Of a DNA stretch of 64,000 nt, positions 24,595 through 35,408 are shown one piece after another. A model generated the notes under the pieces. The model saw only the letters and a list, made by a program, of their open reading frames with translations. It did not search any database and was not told the origin of the DNA. The position numbers and the translations under genes are program-made. Numbering within the stretch: the first letter of the stretch is position 1; the number at the start of each line of letters is the position of its first letter. Source of the stretch: Dillenia suffruticosa (Eukaryota > Streptophyta > Magnoliopsida > Dilleniales > Dilleniaceae); NCBI GenBank assembly GCA_033439265.1, contig JAVTVX010000004.1, forward strand, positions 22,395,701 to 22,459,700, read 5' to 3'.

Positions 24595-24790
24595 AAAATA
24601 TTTATATTATCGAATTCATTTAGTGGGATTATTGTTATCGTATAAAAAAATTATATAAGTAAATATGTAATATGAAATAGAGTATAATAGTATAGAAGGA
24701 TTTATATAACTGACTCCATTTAGTAAGATAAAAACTTGATTGTTGTTATTTGTTATTATTTTCTTTTGTGTTCTCTTTAGAAAATAAGAA
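24595..24790 (+). repeat. Possible RTE-type LINE 3' end
   Basis: GACTCCATTTAGTAAGATAA followed by TTGATTGTTGTTATTTGTTA resembles the 3' ends of plant RTE-like LINEs, which often finish with a TTTAGTGGGAT motif and TTG/GTT repeats. A second similar piece is at 41140-41200. No coding part remains. Confidence 0.4.
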
Positions 24791-25019
24791 ATAGATAAAA
24801 TTGATCATAAAAGATATATAAAAAGAAAAAAGAAAAACCTCATAATTCAGCCCTACGAGGAGAATGAATAACTTTTATAAGAATATTTTCTATAAAATGA
24901 AATTTTACTTCTTAAATTGTAACTCTCTTTTAACATATATCTTTAATATAAATTTTTATACGCAGACGAAAGTTGAATGGGAATGAGGTTGAGAGAGGTG
25001 AAGACAGGGTTAGGTGAGT

Positions 25020-25192
25020 CTATCGGTAGATACATAAGGTAAAAGTATTAAATTTTTTAATCAAATTTTAAATTCAAAATTTAAAAATAAAAAAAAAATT
25101 ATATTAGAAGAGATTTTTTAAATTAAACTCAACAACTTTTAAAATAAATTAGTCGAAATATAATTTTAAATATTAATTAATTATAAAAAAAA
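25020..25192 (+). repeat. Diverged SINE-like repeat
   Basis: Plus-oriented copy with TTTTTTAATCAAATTTTAAA, AACTCAACAACTTTTAAAAT and TTAAATATTAATTAATTATA before an A-run. No target-site duplication recognised. Confidence 0.55.
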
Positions 25193-25789
25193 TAGAGTCA
25201 GGCGGATCCGACGTCAGATTACCGATCCCGATGTTTAATTACATTAGAGATAAGGGTAATTAGTGTAATTTTGTATTGTTTAAGCTAATTAAGCGGCTTC
25301 TTGCGTTAAGCTTTCTTTTTCCTCCGTCTTGCAATGGTGATTGTGTGGAGTGAAGGATGAGGAAACAAATATTTAACCCCTTTAAAAAAAAAAAAGAGAG
25401 ATAACAAAACGAAATAGACAATTATATCCCCATTTTAGGCTTGGAAATTGGGGAGGAAACAAAAATGATGAGAAGAAAATAGTAATTTTGAATTGTATTT
25501 TCCTTTTGGCTAAAAAATAAAGAATGCTTTTGAAAAAAATAAAATCAATTAACAAATTTTTGGCAGCAAATATTCAAGTTCAACCATCGATCAATTGACA
25601 ATTTTTTTTTATTTTTGATATTAATGGTTATACAAGTATATATATATTAGTTTTATATTTAAATATATTTCCAACTGTTTTCATGCGAGTTGCGAGGACA
25701 AGATTTTTGAAAAAAAAATATTTTTTACTAGATATTTGTAGTTACATTTCAATACAAATCAGATAAATGAAAAATCCTTTTCTCAATCG

Positions 25790-25975
25790 CTATTTTTTTA
25801 ATAAATTATCGTTATTCGGTAATCATATTGATTTGATTAAATCCATTTTGAATTAAGTTAGGTCCTTAAGGGGGCAAATTTCTTCCTATATCTATTTTCG
25901 TTATTTACATAAATTTAAATTCAATATCTTATTAAAGAGATATTAATACCCACTGAACTAATTAGCCATGTTAAC
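25790..25975 (-). repeat. Diverged SINE-like repeat
   Basis: Minus-oriented copy: T-run, TATCGTTATTCGGTAATCAT, TTGATTAAATCCATTTTGAA, and a head region with AAATTCAATATCTTATTAAA. Confidence 0.55.
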
Positions 25976-26471
25976 TGTGAAAAGCTTTTTATCTACAAAA
26001 TAGCCATGAAAGCTCAGCTTTTATTTTTATTTTTAAAAAAAAATTCAAACACTATTTTCTGATATAATATATATAATAAATTTTACAAAATTGATCTATA
26101 AAAAATTGTAGTTTTGTCTCCTCACATCGTTTTTTTTTATATATATATTTTTTTTTATTTTCCCAGCACCAAAAAAGGGCAGAAAACTTAAATGAATATC
26201 ATAAGAAAGGAACAATTCAATTGTTTAATTTATTGGTATTTCCATTTGTGGTCTAATGTTGTCATTTGTATATCAGATTCTATTAAATTTATTTAAAAAT
26301 TTTAATAAGATAAAAAGGTATTAAAATATAAAATAATTAATAATATTTTTTATTAAATTATTTTTAAAAAATGATAATTAAATTAATATACAATAATTAT
26401 TTAAACCGCACATCGAACATTTGACTTCCCGCTCCACACTAATGATATGCGGTTATAGTCGATTCGTGTTG

Positions 26472-26564
26472 TTTCTGAGGGAACACCTTAATGATCATAA
26501 GTTTCTCCTTTGATCGATTATCTCAAATTCAAATCTCGTTATAAAAAAAAAAAAAAAAAAAAAA
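26472..26564 (+). mobile_element. Short tRNA-like retroposed element
   Basis: A 93-bp insert ending in 22 A residues (26543-26564). It is flanked by TCGATTCGTGTTG (26459-26471) and TCTATTCGTGCTG (26565-26577), a 13-bp duplication with two differences. The part before the tail is about 70 bp, tRNA-sized, with a B-box-like AATTCAAATC. It looks like a SINE head lacking the usual body. Confidence 0.6.
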
Positions 26565-26734
26565 TCTATTCGTGCTGCCGTTGAAGCTTAACATTTGCCG
26601 GGGGCAGGCTTTAAGGGTCCAAAAAGCAAGTGCAAGGGAGGATGGATGGGATGTCCAGTCAGACATCATGTGACCAATAGAGAAAAGTTTTATGTCAAGA
26701 CTCTGTCGAGCCAACCCGAGGTGGTCAATCCACT

Positions 26735-26905
26735 GGGAATTTTTTTAAAACGAATTATTTGATATGAATAATATTCATCGAATAATTTGATTTAAATATT
26801 ATAAAATTTATTAAAAAATTAATTTTTAATATTTATCTTTTTATTTTTAAAGTTTAAATCTAAGATCCTTAAGGGAAAAGATTTATCATCCAACCGTTAC
26901 CAACA
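26735..26905 (-). repeat. Diverged SINE-like repeat
   Basis: T-run followed by ATATGAATAATATTCATCGA, AATAATTTGATTTAAATATT and a head region with AAGTTTAAATCTAAGATCC. Boundaries approximate. Confidence 0.45.
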
Positions 26906-27184
26906 AAACATTGGTGTAACTGAGGGGAATCATGTGGTGTGGTCTTTCTCTCTCACTCTTCCTCCTTGTTTCCTCCCGCACGTCTCTTTGACGGTCCACC
27001 GTCCACTACTTTCGTGTATGAGCATAACATGGCTCCCTAGCACATGTGACCATGTACATCAATCTCCATGCACGTGCCCTTCTCACCTTGCAATGTGCCG
27101 TTTTCCAAGGGCCATTTGTTTTTTCCTATGCCCCCCACCATGATGGAGGACTGGGCCAACCCCCTTGTTAGTCGTCTGTTTTCT

Positions 27185-27370
27185 GCTTTTGACAAAATAA
27201 ACATCGAAAATCAAAACATTAAACCTCTTAATCAAATCTTAAATTTAAAACTAAAAAATAAAAAATATTATATTAAAAAAGTTATCCCCTCAAATAGATT
27301 CGACAAACACTCAATAAGATTAATCAAAATATACCTTTGAATACCGATCAATATAGTATAAAAAAAAATT
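27185..27370 (+). repeat. Diverged SINE-like repeat
   Basis: Plus-oriented copy with TCTTAATCAAATCTTAAATT, CCCCTCAAATAGATTCGACA, AATAAGATTAATCAAAATAT, TACCGATCAATATAGTA and an A-run tail. Confidence 0.6.
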
Positions 27371-27614
27371 TACTATCGTAAAATGTCTAATTCAATTAGC
27401 ATATAAGGTGCATAACAACAGGAAAGAGAAAGTAAGTACTTTTGCACCAAACATAACTACTTTCGCACCAAACATAACACAAGATTGCTAATCTAGCTTG
27501 CTGCCAAACAAGAGGCAGGTCTTTAACACCCACAGTCAAAAAGAGAGAGAGGACTTCATATGAGTTGCTGCAATTTACTTTTCCATATATTAAAAACTAG
27601 GGAAGATTTTTCTA

Positions 27615-27709
27615 AGCAAGAAATCATGATTCAAGACCATGATTCTTGATGACCTTCATCCACTGTTCCTCTGGCTAGATATAGGATGGGGCTTCCTCAG
27701 CGAGTAAAA
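27615..27709 (-). pseudogene. Possible degraded terminal exon
   Basis: On the minus strand a strong acceptor (CCAAATATGCAG) precedes a frame reading VLLAEEAPSYI, an in-frame stop, then PEEQWMKVIKNHGLES. The protein-like composition on both sides of the stop suggests a decayed last exon. I do not recognise the family, and no matching upstream exon was found. Could be chance. Confidence 0.25.
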
Positions 27710-28060
27710 CTGCATATTTGGAAAGAAATAAATTCCCTTTTTCCTTTGGACATCGGGCGGACCATGCAGCCATAACCAAACGGTCATGCATTACGAAAAC
27801 CTAATTGGTACACATGGTAGCCTTCAAACCACGCACACAACACAAGCACACGGCTATAATGTACATGGCTCACCTCACAAAGGAGGTAGAAAATCCGGAG
27901 GCCAAGCCCAAGGATTGAACCGGCCCTTCTTACTGCGGGAGTGCACCTTGACCGGCAAGCTAGTAATTCATTTCTGAGGAAAGATTTGTCTAACTCAAAA
28001 TCAGTACTAAATTCATCTAGCAAACACGCATAAAATCCAATATCATACAAAGAACTTGGA

Positions 28061-28142
28061 CAATACCACATAAATATCTACAACAAACAAACTGAGCCTT
28101 AATCCCAACAATTAGGGTCGGCAATACCACATAAATATCTAC
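28061..28142 (+). repeat. Perfect 21-bp direct repeat, 61-bp period
   Basis: Two identical 21-bp copies at 28061-28081 and 28122-28142, each starting CAATACCACATAAATATC. Confidence 0.9.
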
Positions 28143-29039
28143 GTAAGCAAAAGTTACTTCAAAAAAAAAAAAAAAATTACGAAGCGTACACATCACTGCA
28201 AATGATAGCCATCTCATGCACTCTTTTGTACAATAATCATGATAAATGAAGATCCAATTCCTCCCACAAGATATAATTTTAATAAAAATGATATATAATC
28301 CTTTACAAGGAGAATGTTGCATTCTCTCTTCTCACAGCTTTAATCAGGCACCAACGTTCCACTGTTTACAGTCAACAACGACATTCCCTTCTGTTGACTA
28401 CCAATCAGTCTTTGAGGTGCATCCGCCCTACATCATTCTTCCCTAATGTTACTTTCTATTGCTTCCCATATGCATTTCACTACATAAATGACTTAAGACT
28501 CCCTTTGACTTCTCCAAACTCCACTTCATTTCAAAACTCCTATCCAACATATGAACCATCCTATATACTTCTTAAATGATAAAAACAATTGAGAAGCATC
28601 ACTTTAACCCTAACAAACTAAAGTAAACAATTCTAGAGAAAAGAAAAAAGTATTCCATTGTATGTGCCCATTTCATATTAGAGAGATGCAGGCAAAACAG
28701 TCTAAGAACAAAAGTTTTGCACTTAAGAACACAATAGAATTTGATGGCATCAAACTAGTTCAGCAGGAAAATCAAAGCAAACTGCATGTGGGATCTAAGG
28801 AGTTGGAAAAATTTTGAACAGAACCCCATATTGAGAAAATTAACAACCATACACAAAACAGCACAGCAAGTGTTCCATAAATTTTCCTTTCCAAATCCAA
28901 TGTTCTTTAAAGACTGACTCAAGGTTTCAACACCAGAACATCAAGAAAAAGAAATTTTTTTATATGCCAGAGTTCATGCTAATGAGAATAACCAAAAGAA
29001 GACCTTCTGTGAAGAGAGAACAATTCAAGGAATTGAACT
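28143..29039. other. SEC13 3' flank
   Basis: Contains an A-run at about 28160-28175. The DNA next to 29039 should be the SEC13 3' UTR. No other gene seen. Confidence 0.5.
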
Positions 29040-29945
29040 CTATGGGTCCACCGTTGTCACCTGTTGCCACTCCCCATCAACAGCCTCATTCCATAATGTC
29101 ACATTGTTGTTCCCATCAGCCACCGCCAATATATTTCCAGTCAATGACCAAGAAACCCTCCACACAGGAGTCCTAAAATCATGCAAAACCTGACCCTGCC
29201 ATTGATCCCCTTCCTTTCCCACCGTCCAAATAATCACTCTTCCATCCTGGGAAGCACTTGCAATTGTAGACTTCGGAAGTCCCAAATTGGGTGCCCATGC
29301 TACATCTCTAACCCAATCAGTATGCATCTGAAGAGCGGGAAAGCAGTCCATTTTCCAAACACCATCGTACAGCTTCCACACCTTAACCGTACTGTCACAT
29401 CCACCGGAAACGAGCTTCTGAACCGGTTCAAGCACTCCAGAACCAACAAGAGAACCAGGTGCCATGGCTGGGGCCCAAGATACTGAAGTAACACCAACTG
29501 GGTGTGCTTGCTCAATCTGTGATGAATCCCAACCACCATCTGATCTACAAGTGAAAACCGATATATTCCCATCTGATGACCCACATGCCAAACAAAGTCC
29601 AACCTCATGTGGAGCCCAAGCTATCGAATTAACTGATGATTTATGATCAACAAAAACATGGGCTTGAATCCATTCATTGTTAGGACCTTCCTTCCAAATT
29701 ATAGCCCTCCCATCATATGAACAAGAAGCAAGGATTGACCCAAATTTGGGATGTGCCCAAGCAACCTGCCAGACAGGTCCTTGATGACCAGAAAGAGTAG
29801 CAAGAGGCTGAGAACCACCATTGCTGACCCCAATTATTTTGATTGTGTTATCAGATGAAGCAGTTGCAATACGTTTTCCATAATAGTCCATGGCAATGTC
29901 ATGGACTGTATCTTTATGACCACTTTCAATCTTTTGTCCAGGCAT
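29040..29945 (-). CDS. SEC13: SEC13, WD40 protein of the COPII coat and nuclear pore
   Basis: One uninterrupted coding exon of 301 residues, the normal SEC13 length. SEC13 forms the outer COPII cage with SEC31 at ER exit sites and is also part of the Nup107-160 complex. It starts MPGQKIESGHKDTVHDIAMD. Six WD40 blades follow at roughly 9-48, 53-94, 100-140, 146-200, 207-253 and 257-301. Typical pieces are SGHQGPVWQVAWAHP, SCSYDGRAIIWKE, NSIAWAPHEVGLCLACGSSD, SGGCDSTVKVWK and ASASQDGRVIIWT. Six blades is the family state; the partner supplies the seventh. The ATG at 29945 matches the conserved start. The coding part has no intron, and a 5' UTR intron is predicted upstream. Assignment is very secure; A or B paralogue type cannot be told. 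Confidence 0.96.
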   Translation of the reverse strand: MPGQKIESGHKDTVHDIAMDYYGKRIATASSDNTIKIIGVSNGGSQPLATLSGHQGPVWQVAWAHPKFGSILASCSYDGRAIIWKEGPNNEWIQAHVFVDHKSSVNSIAWAPHEVGLCLACGSSDGNISVFTCRSDGGWDSSQIEQAHPVGVTSVSWAPAMAPGSLVGSGVLEPVQKLVSGGCDSTVKVWKLYDGVWKMDCFPALQMHTDWVRDVAWAPNLGLPKSTIASASQDGRVIIWTVGKEGDQWQGQVLHDFRTPVWRVSWSLTGNILAVADGNNNVTLWNEAVDGEWQQVTTVDP

Positions 29946-30469
29946 TTTTCCTCTTTATCCGCAAAACAACTACAAAATCACTACTCCAAACTAAAATAAA
30001 ATTTCCAGTGATATAGCCCTAATCACAAAAACAACAAGAAAGCCCAATAAAAACCCAAGAATCAAATTTTATACCAGAATAGCAAAACAAAAACCGGTTT
30101 GGTTTCAAAATCAAATTAATCACTTTAAATGGTTTCATTATCAAATACCCACACACAAACACACACATATACCCAACAAGCTACATCTAGAAAAACATAT
30201 TCCCTCAGCAATTTTGTGATCAGTTTAAATCCATCACCAAATCCCACAATCTCCGGACAAGATCTCCATAGTTTCACTAAAATTCCAATCCAGATTAAAC
30301 CATAGTCACCCAAAATCCGGGAAAAAATTAACACTCCCCCCCCCCCCCAATATAATGAAAGAAAAATACAACAAACGTGAACGGATAAATTTTTGAAGAA
30401 TTAACGATTTATTTAGTCTCACTTACATAGAAAGATAAATTTATGTTATTTAAACTTGCGATCAGTTTT

Positions 30470-30660
30470 AATATTTTGTCCAGGCATTTTCTCCCACTAA
30501 AATCTCTAAACCCAACTTAAAAAGCATAATTCCAAACAATTTTTATAAAACCTAATCACAAAGATTAGTAACAGATAAGGGGGAAAGGACCATATAAAAA
30601 CCCTAAATCAAATTTTGCATAAGATCAGCGAACAAAGATCTAGATCCTTTCAAGGTGAAC
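30470..30660 (-). repeat. Decayed duplicate of the SEC13 start region
   Basis: On the minus strand ATGCCTGGACAAAA recurs at 30487, exactly as at the true start (29945), followed by about 35 nt of partly matching codons. It then diverges and stops (MPGQNIKTDRKFK then stop). Upstream, AACCCTAAATCAAATTTT and CCTAATCACAAA match 5' flank sequence at about 30015-30090. The offset is about 542-548 bp, so this is an old local tandem duplication of about 180 bp. Confidence 0.75.
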
Positions 30661-30716
30661 ATACGGATCATAAACTGTTTAAACAGAAAAAATAAAAGGA
30701 AAACAGATTTCGATTA

Positions 30717-30737
30717 GAGAGAGAGAGAGAGAGAGAG
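30717..30737. repeat. (GA/CT)n microsatellite
   Basis: GA repeat on the plus strand; on the SEC13 sense strand a CT tract starting 6 nt after the predicted leader-intron donor. Confidence 0.95.
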
Positions 30738-30746
30738 TCTTACCCG

Positions 30747-30774
30747 GTGAAGAACACGAAGACGAAGACGAAGA
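30747..30774 (-). other. (GAA/GAC)n in the SEC13 leader exon
   Basis: GAAGAACACGAAGACGAAGA on the plus strand, that is CGTCTTCGTC repeats in the predicted SEC13 first (non-coding) exon. Confidence 0.6.
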
Positions 30775-30945
30775 CGAAGACGAGATAGCAGAGAGATCAA
30801 AACCGTGGCCGATTTTTCGACCGAAGAAAATAAGTCTTCTTGTCTGCGCCGCTGGATTGGGCTTTGATGTGATGTTTGGGCCAAGGCCCAAAGCTTTATT
30901 ACATAGTAGGCCACTTAAGTGGGCTTGTATTTTTGTGTACTATTT

Positions 30946-30950
<5 letters not shown>

Positions 30951-30979
<29 letters not shown>
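30951..30979. repeat. (TA)n microsatellite
   Basis: About 14 TA units upstream of the SEC13 leader, followed by a T-run. Confidence 0.95.
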
Positions 30980-30987
<8 letters not shown>

Positions 30988-32259
30988 TTACGTGTCTGCT
31001 CTTTTGATATTATGTGATGAAATTATTAAGTTTGATCCGGGCTGACAATAACGTCATTAGGCAAAAACAGGAATTGGGAGAGTTTATCACTTAACAATTC
31101 AATTATACTCGAATCAGATTTAATTAAATTCAATGTTCATGTAAGAACCTTGCACCGGACCCTCGAGAAAGTAAGTGGGCCTTTCTTTTTTTTTTTGGGG
31201 GGGGGAACAAGTGGGCCTTTCTTCGATTTGTCACAAAGCTGTGTTCAATTTTATATAGAAGGAATGATTTAAAGAATGAATAGTCTGTAATCAAAATAAC
31301 AAGTTTAGTTGCAGGCTGTAACACAGTTTTTTAGTCATTAAAAAGTTTTTAAAAATAATATGATTCAAAAAAAAATGCAAGACAGTCATATTTTTGGGCA
31401 ATAAATAAATTTTCATATTAATTTAGAATTAATTAATATTAAAGTTCATAATCTAGACTCTTCTTGTGAAAGTTGAGGGTAGATTGAGTTGACATTGATT
31501 AGGGTTTTCAATCTAAAAAAAAAAATATCAAGATAACAAAAATTTTAGTCATTTTTTAATAAAATTGATCTTTATTTGGAAGTATAATTCAAGTACTTTT
31601 CTTTTTTGATATAATTTCAAACAATTACTTGCAAATTTTTGTTGTAATGTAACATAAATTTTATGTTATGATCGGAAATATATGGTTTATGGATTTTATT
31701 TTAAAACTCATACTTTTATTTTTATCATATAGTATTTTCATGATTATTTTATATTGAATCATCCATCGATGAACTCACCCTCGACTCTTTTTTCTTTTTT
31801 TTTAGTATTTGATCTGGGAGTTAAAAAACTCAATTAATTTGATTTAACTAGTCGTAAAGTTTAATTTAAGAATTAATCAAAATCTTTTTTTTTTTTTTTT
31901 CGAAATTTGAATTTTAGGTTTTTAATTTAAAAATTTTAATATTTTATTATTAAATTCACGTATTATTCATGTACGTGACCTTAATTCCGTGCTATCCGAG
32001 TTAACGTGTCTCTCAATATTACATTTCCCCTAACTCTATCTAATCGCTTGCCTTGACCAACCCAAAATGTACAGTTTGAGACCATAAAATAACACTTGCA
32101 GTTTAAAAATTTAGTAATCCACTCAAGTAGAATCGAATTCTTATATATATATATATTTTTTTGCATAAATATATCCAAACTCCTTGATTCCCACATCTAC
32201 TTCCACTCGTGCTTGAGTTAATGGGTGTGATTATTTTACATCCCCTCTACGGGGTGTTA

Positions 32260-32640
32260 TAACATCTGAGTCGAGTTCAAGTATTATCGTATCTGAGCTC
32301 GAACTTGATCTATTTTAGGTGAGCTCGCTATGGCTTATATTTTTGAGTGAGCTCGAGCTCGAAGTGTCATCGGATATCGTCAAGTGATGTTGTTAGATAG
32401 TATTATTGGATAGTATAATTAATATATTTAAAAAATATATCTAAAAAAGTAATCATATATATATAAATTATTTAAAAAATATATAATTATATATAAAAAT
32501 TAACTTTAAAAAAAATTAAATATTTTTTAGATAACTCGTCAAGCATTCAAGCCTGACACAGTTATGTTCAAGTTTGAGCTCGATACCAAACTATCCGAGC
32601 CCGACCCAGGGCTTGAGGTTTGATCGGCCCGTGATACTAA
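32260..32640. repeat. GAGCTCG-rich repeat-like segment
   Basis: Many overlapping GAGCTCG, GAGTTCAAG, GAGCTCGAA and CGAGCCCGA variants within 380 bp, split by an AT-rich stretch at 32410-32520. Resembles dispersed plant intergenic repeats with this motif; class unknown. Confidence 0.4.
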
Positions 32641-33011
32641 CCAGGTCCCATAACAGCCTAAACCAAAGTTGTGAACAAAATAATTAAAATTTTAAAGGCC
32701 AGGCGCGTGTGGGTGAATAAATAATACGCATACGCATTTACTCTAGGCATGCCCTGCCCTGGGGAGGGCCATCCTCTATCCTTTTACTTGGCGGAAAGGA
32801 CACGCGTGACAACCTTAAGACCAGACCTACGGCCATAGGGTTTATAGTAGGACCACCCCCGCTCCCTCCCTGCCCTCATGCATCATGCTATGATTCACCA
32901 TCCCCGCAAAAAAATTATCTTAATTCTTTTTTTATTTTCAAATTTCAATTTAAAATTCGATTAATGATAAATTGACCGTACGTTAGCATAACAGTGTATA
33001 CATCACGCACT

Positions 33012-33065
33012 CTCGTTGGACGTCATCAATTCCACCCACCATTCACCTATTATGCTATAAAAATC
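33012..33065 (+). promoter_or_regulatory. Promoter-like segment without a gene
   Basis: GGACGTCATC, a TGACG/ACGT-type bZIP site, lies 26 nt upstream of GCTATAAAAATCGC, a good TATA box. No coding sequence follows within 2 kb, so it may be chance, a non-coding RNA promoter or a relic. Confidence 0.25.
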
Positions 33066-33992
33066 GCTGCAAACCCTTACCCCGAAAAAAGAAAAAAAAA
33101 AAACTATATAATATAAAATAATTTTTTCATTTATTTCTTATTTTTAAAATAAAATAGTCATATTGAATCAGATATATTATTAAAAAATCACAAAAATTTA
33201 TTAATTGTTCTGTATTATTATATGTTATTATTATATTATTATATTATTATAGTTTCAATTATAATGTTTTTGATTATTGATTTTTTATTTTAAAAGAAAA
33301 AAATGATATAAATATAAAAAGGATTTTCAAAAGGTTGAATCAAATATGATTTGAGACGTCACCAAGGGGATAGTTTAATAATATAAATCTTCTTTCCTAA
33401 TCCGATGATCCTATATTCAAATCCGTATATAATAAAAAAAAAATAATTTGATACGAGGGAATGCATACATATGGCAGACTTCAAGCTCAATTTATTCTAA
33501 AAAGCAAGCATAATGTTAGTAGATTGTTGGCTGTATTTACAATTTTAATTATATTTATTTATAAAATTATATATATTAAAAAATTATAAATATTTATATT
33601 ATTTTAAGTTCGACTTGTGTGTATTTGATTGATTATTAATTAATTAATTTTGTTTAAAATAAAAGCCCTTTTTTTTTATTTTCCATCTCTATAATAATTT
33701 AGCTTTTGTACTTGAAATGCTCTTTTCTGAGACAAAATAAACACCCAATAAAAAGCCAAACCACCCCATTCTTCCCTTTAGCAATTAAAGAGGAGACATT
33801 GGGAGATAGTGATAATTCATGTACTGATACAATTATCGAGCTATGCTCACCTATTTTCTCCATTGTCATCATGAACGTTCAAAACAACAATTCCTTCATA
33901 GAATTACAAGACTCATTTTCTTTTTTTTTTTTTTTTTAATTTTATACTTATTCTTGTTTAACGAAAAAAGAAAAAAATTGATTATAAGATTA

Positions 33993-34130
33993 CTCTTTTT
34001 AAGATAAATTATTAGTATTTGATAATCATTCTGAATACGTTTAAATTTGGTTTAACTGTGATTAAGTTTTTTAAAAAACAAAATTCTCCCAATATTTATA
34101 TTTACGGTTCATTGTCTAGGTTGGCGACTT
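33993..34130 (-). repeat. Diverged SINE-like repeat
   Basis: Minus-oriented copy with TTATTAGTATTTGATAATCA, TTTAAATTTGGTTTAACTG and ACAAAATTCTCCCAATATTT. Confidence 0.5.
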
Positions 34131-34989
34131 CTATTGAAGAGTATTGTTAAATATATAAAAAAATATAAATTAAATAAATTAAACGCAATGTACCGATTAA
34201 CATAAATAAAAAATAAAAATTTTTAAGTTTGAGAAAATTTGGAATGATTTAAAATATTTTTTAAATTTATGAAAAAATTTTATCAAATATATTGAGTTAA
34301 ATTATTATATAAAATTTAAGGAATTTAATCTATAATTTACTTCGTAGATATAATTTTATTTCTTTTTTTGAGATAATTTATGGTTTTAAAAATAATAGAC
34401 CAGTGGAAAACGTAAATCGAAAGCATGAATAATATGCTCTTTTTATATTTTTCTTTTTTCAATTATATTATTTGCCATTGTTTTATTGGTCCAGCTAAGC
34501 AGTCAGCTCCGTTCGCAAGTCACTTTCAATGGGCCCCACAGCCTCCCCACTCACCCCCAACCCTGTCGGGTCATGCCTGTCGCAGCCCCCCCCCCTCTCC
34601 CTCTCTCTCTCTCCCTCTTTGATTTGAATATGTATTAAATATATTTTAAAAAATGAACTTTTTAATATAATTTTTTTTATTTTAAATAAAATATTTAATT
34701 AAAAATCTAAGGTTCTAAATTATTAGACTGGCCGACCCTCTCTACCAAAGCTTGCTTTTGACAATTAAATCATACCTTGGACCGTATGTGGTCCCGTATG
34801 TGAATCGTAAGTCAAGTGGGTGCAATGCATGAGAAGGTGCATAGCATGGAGTCTTTCGCGTGTACCATCTCGTGTACGTGACGAGTGTACGATGTGACAA
34901 GCGAACTTGCAGGCCGAGTTTCATTCGTTTGTTTGTTTGCCATTTTGGCCCCTTACATGTGCCTTCCCGAAGTCCCCCCCCCCCTCTTT

Positions 34990-34991
<2 letters not shown>

Positions 34992-35026
<35 letters not shown>
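34992..35026. repeat. Poly(T) run of 35
   Basis: Uninterrupted T run, preceded by a C run at about 34975-34984. It could be the tail of an old minus-strand retroposon, but no element was recognised on its right. Confidence 0.9.
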
Positions 35027-35028
<2 letters not shown>

Positions 35029-35370
35029 CATGAACATTCATGGAGGATGAGAAAATAAAACAAAATATGGGATTAAAATATTTTTAAGAGGGCAACCCAT
35101 AAGCACGCACATACAAATCCACTGGTGTACAAAATAGATTTTGCAAATGTGTGTATTTGATTAGCATGATCTTGTTTGTTTACGTTTGATTTATTCACAT
35201 TAATCGAAAATATGATAAATTATAAAAATTAATTAATTAGAATTTTTAAATAAATATCTTAATACATAAATTTTTAAAAATCAATCAAATTGTAAATTCT
35301 CTTGTACAGATTATACGTAATCAAAATAATGGAGTGAATAATTAATTAATGTTGCATTGTTAAATAGGCC

Positions 35371-35408
<38 letters not shown>

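Larger units (their letters stand above)
29970..30743 (-). other. Probable 5' UTR intron of SEC13
   Basis: Donor TCACCGG|GTAAGACTC at 30744/30743 and acceptor GATTTTGTAG|TTG at 29970/29969, 24 nt before the start codon. The intron begins with a CT tract and contains a decayed duplicate of the SEC13 start region. If it is not spliced, the duplicate ATG becomes an upstream start. Confidence 0.6.
30990..35089. other. Intergenic, gene-poor
   Basis: No coding gene supported. It holds a short duplicated AAGTGGGCCTTTCTT (about 31169 and 31208) around a T/G homopolymer pair, a GAGCTCG-rich segment (32260-32640), GC-rich patches (32700-32890, 34480-34620, 34750-34930), one SINE-like copy and a 35-nt T-run. 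The rest is AT-rich. Confidence 0.55.

Noticed and set aside
29181-29646. Open frames overlapping SEC13 in other frames
   Set aside because: Shadows of an intact, conserved WD40 gene.
1324-29945. A functional nuclear-pore gene cluster (NUP35 plus SEC13)
   Set aside because: The genes are about 24 kb apart with unrelated genes between; plant genes of a complex are rarely clustered and nothing here indicates joint control.
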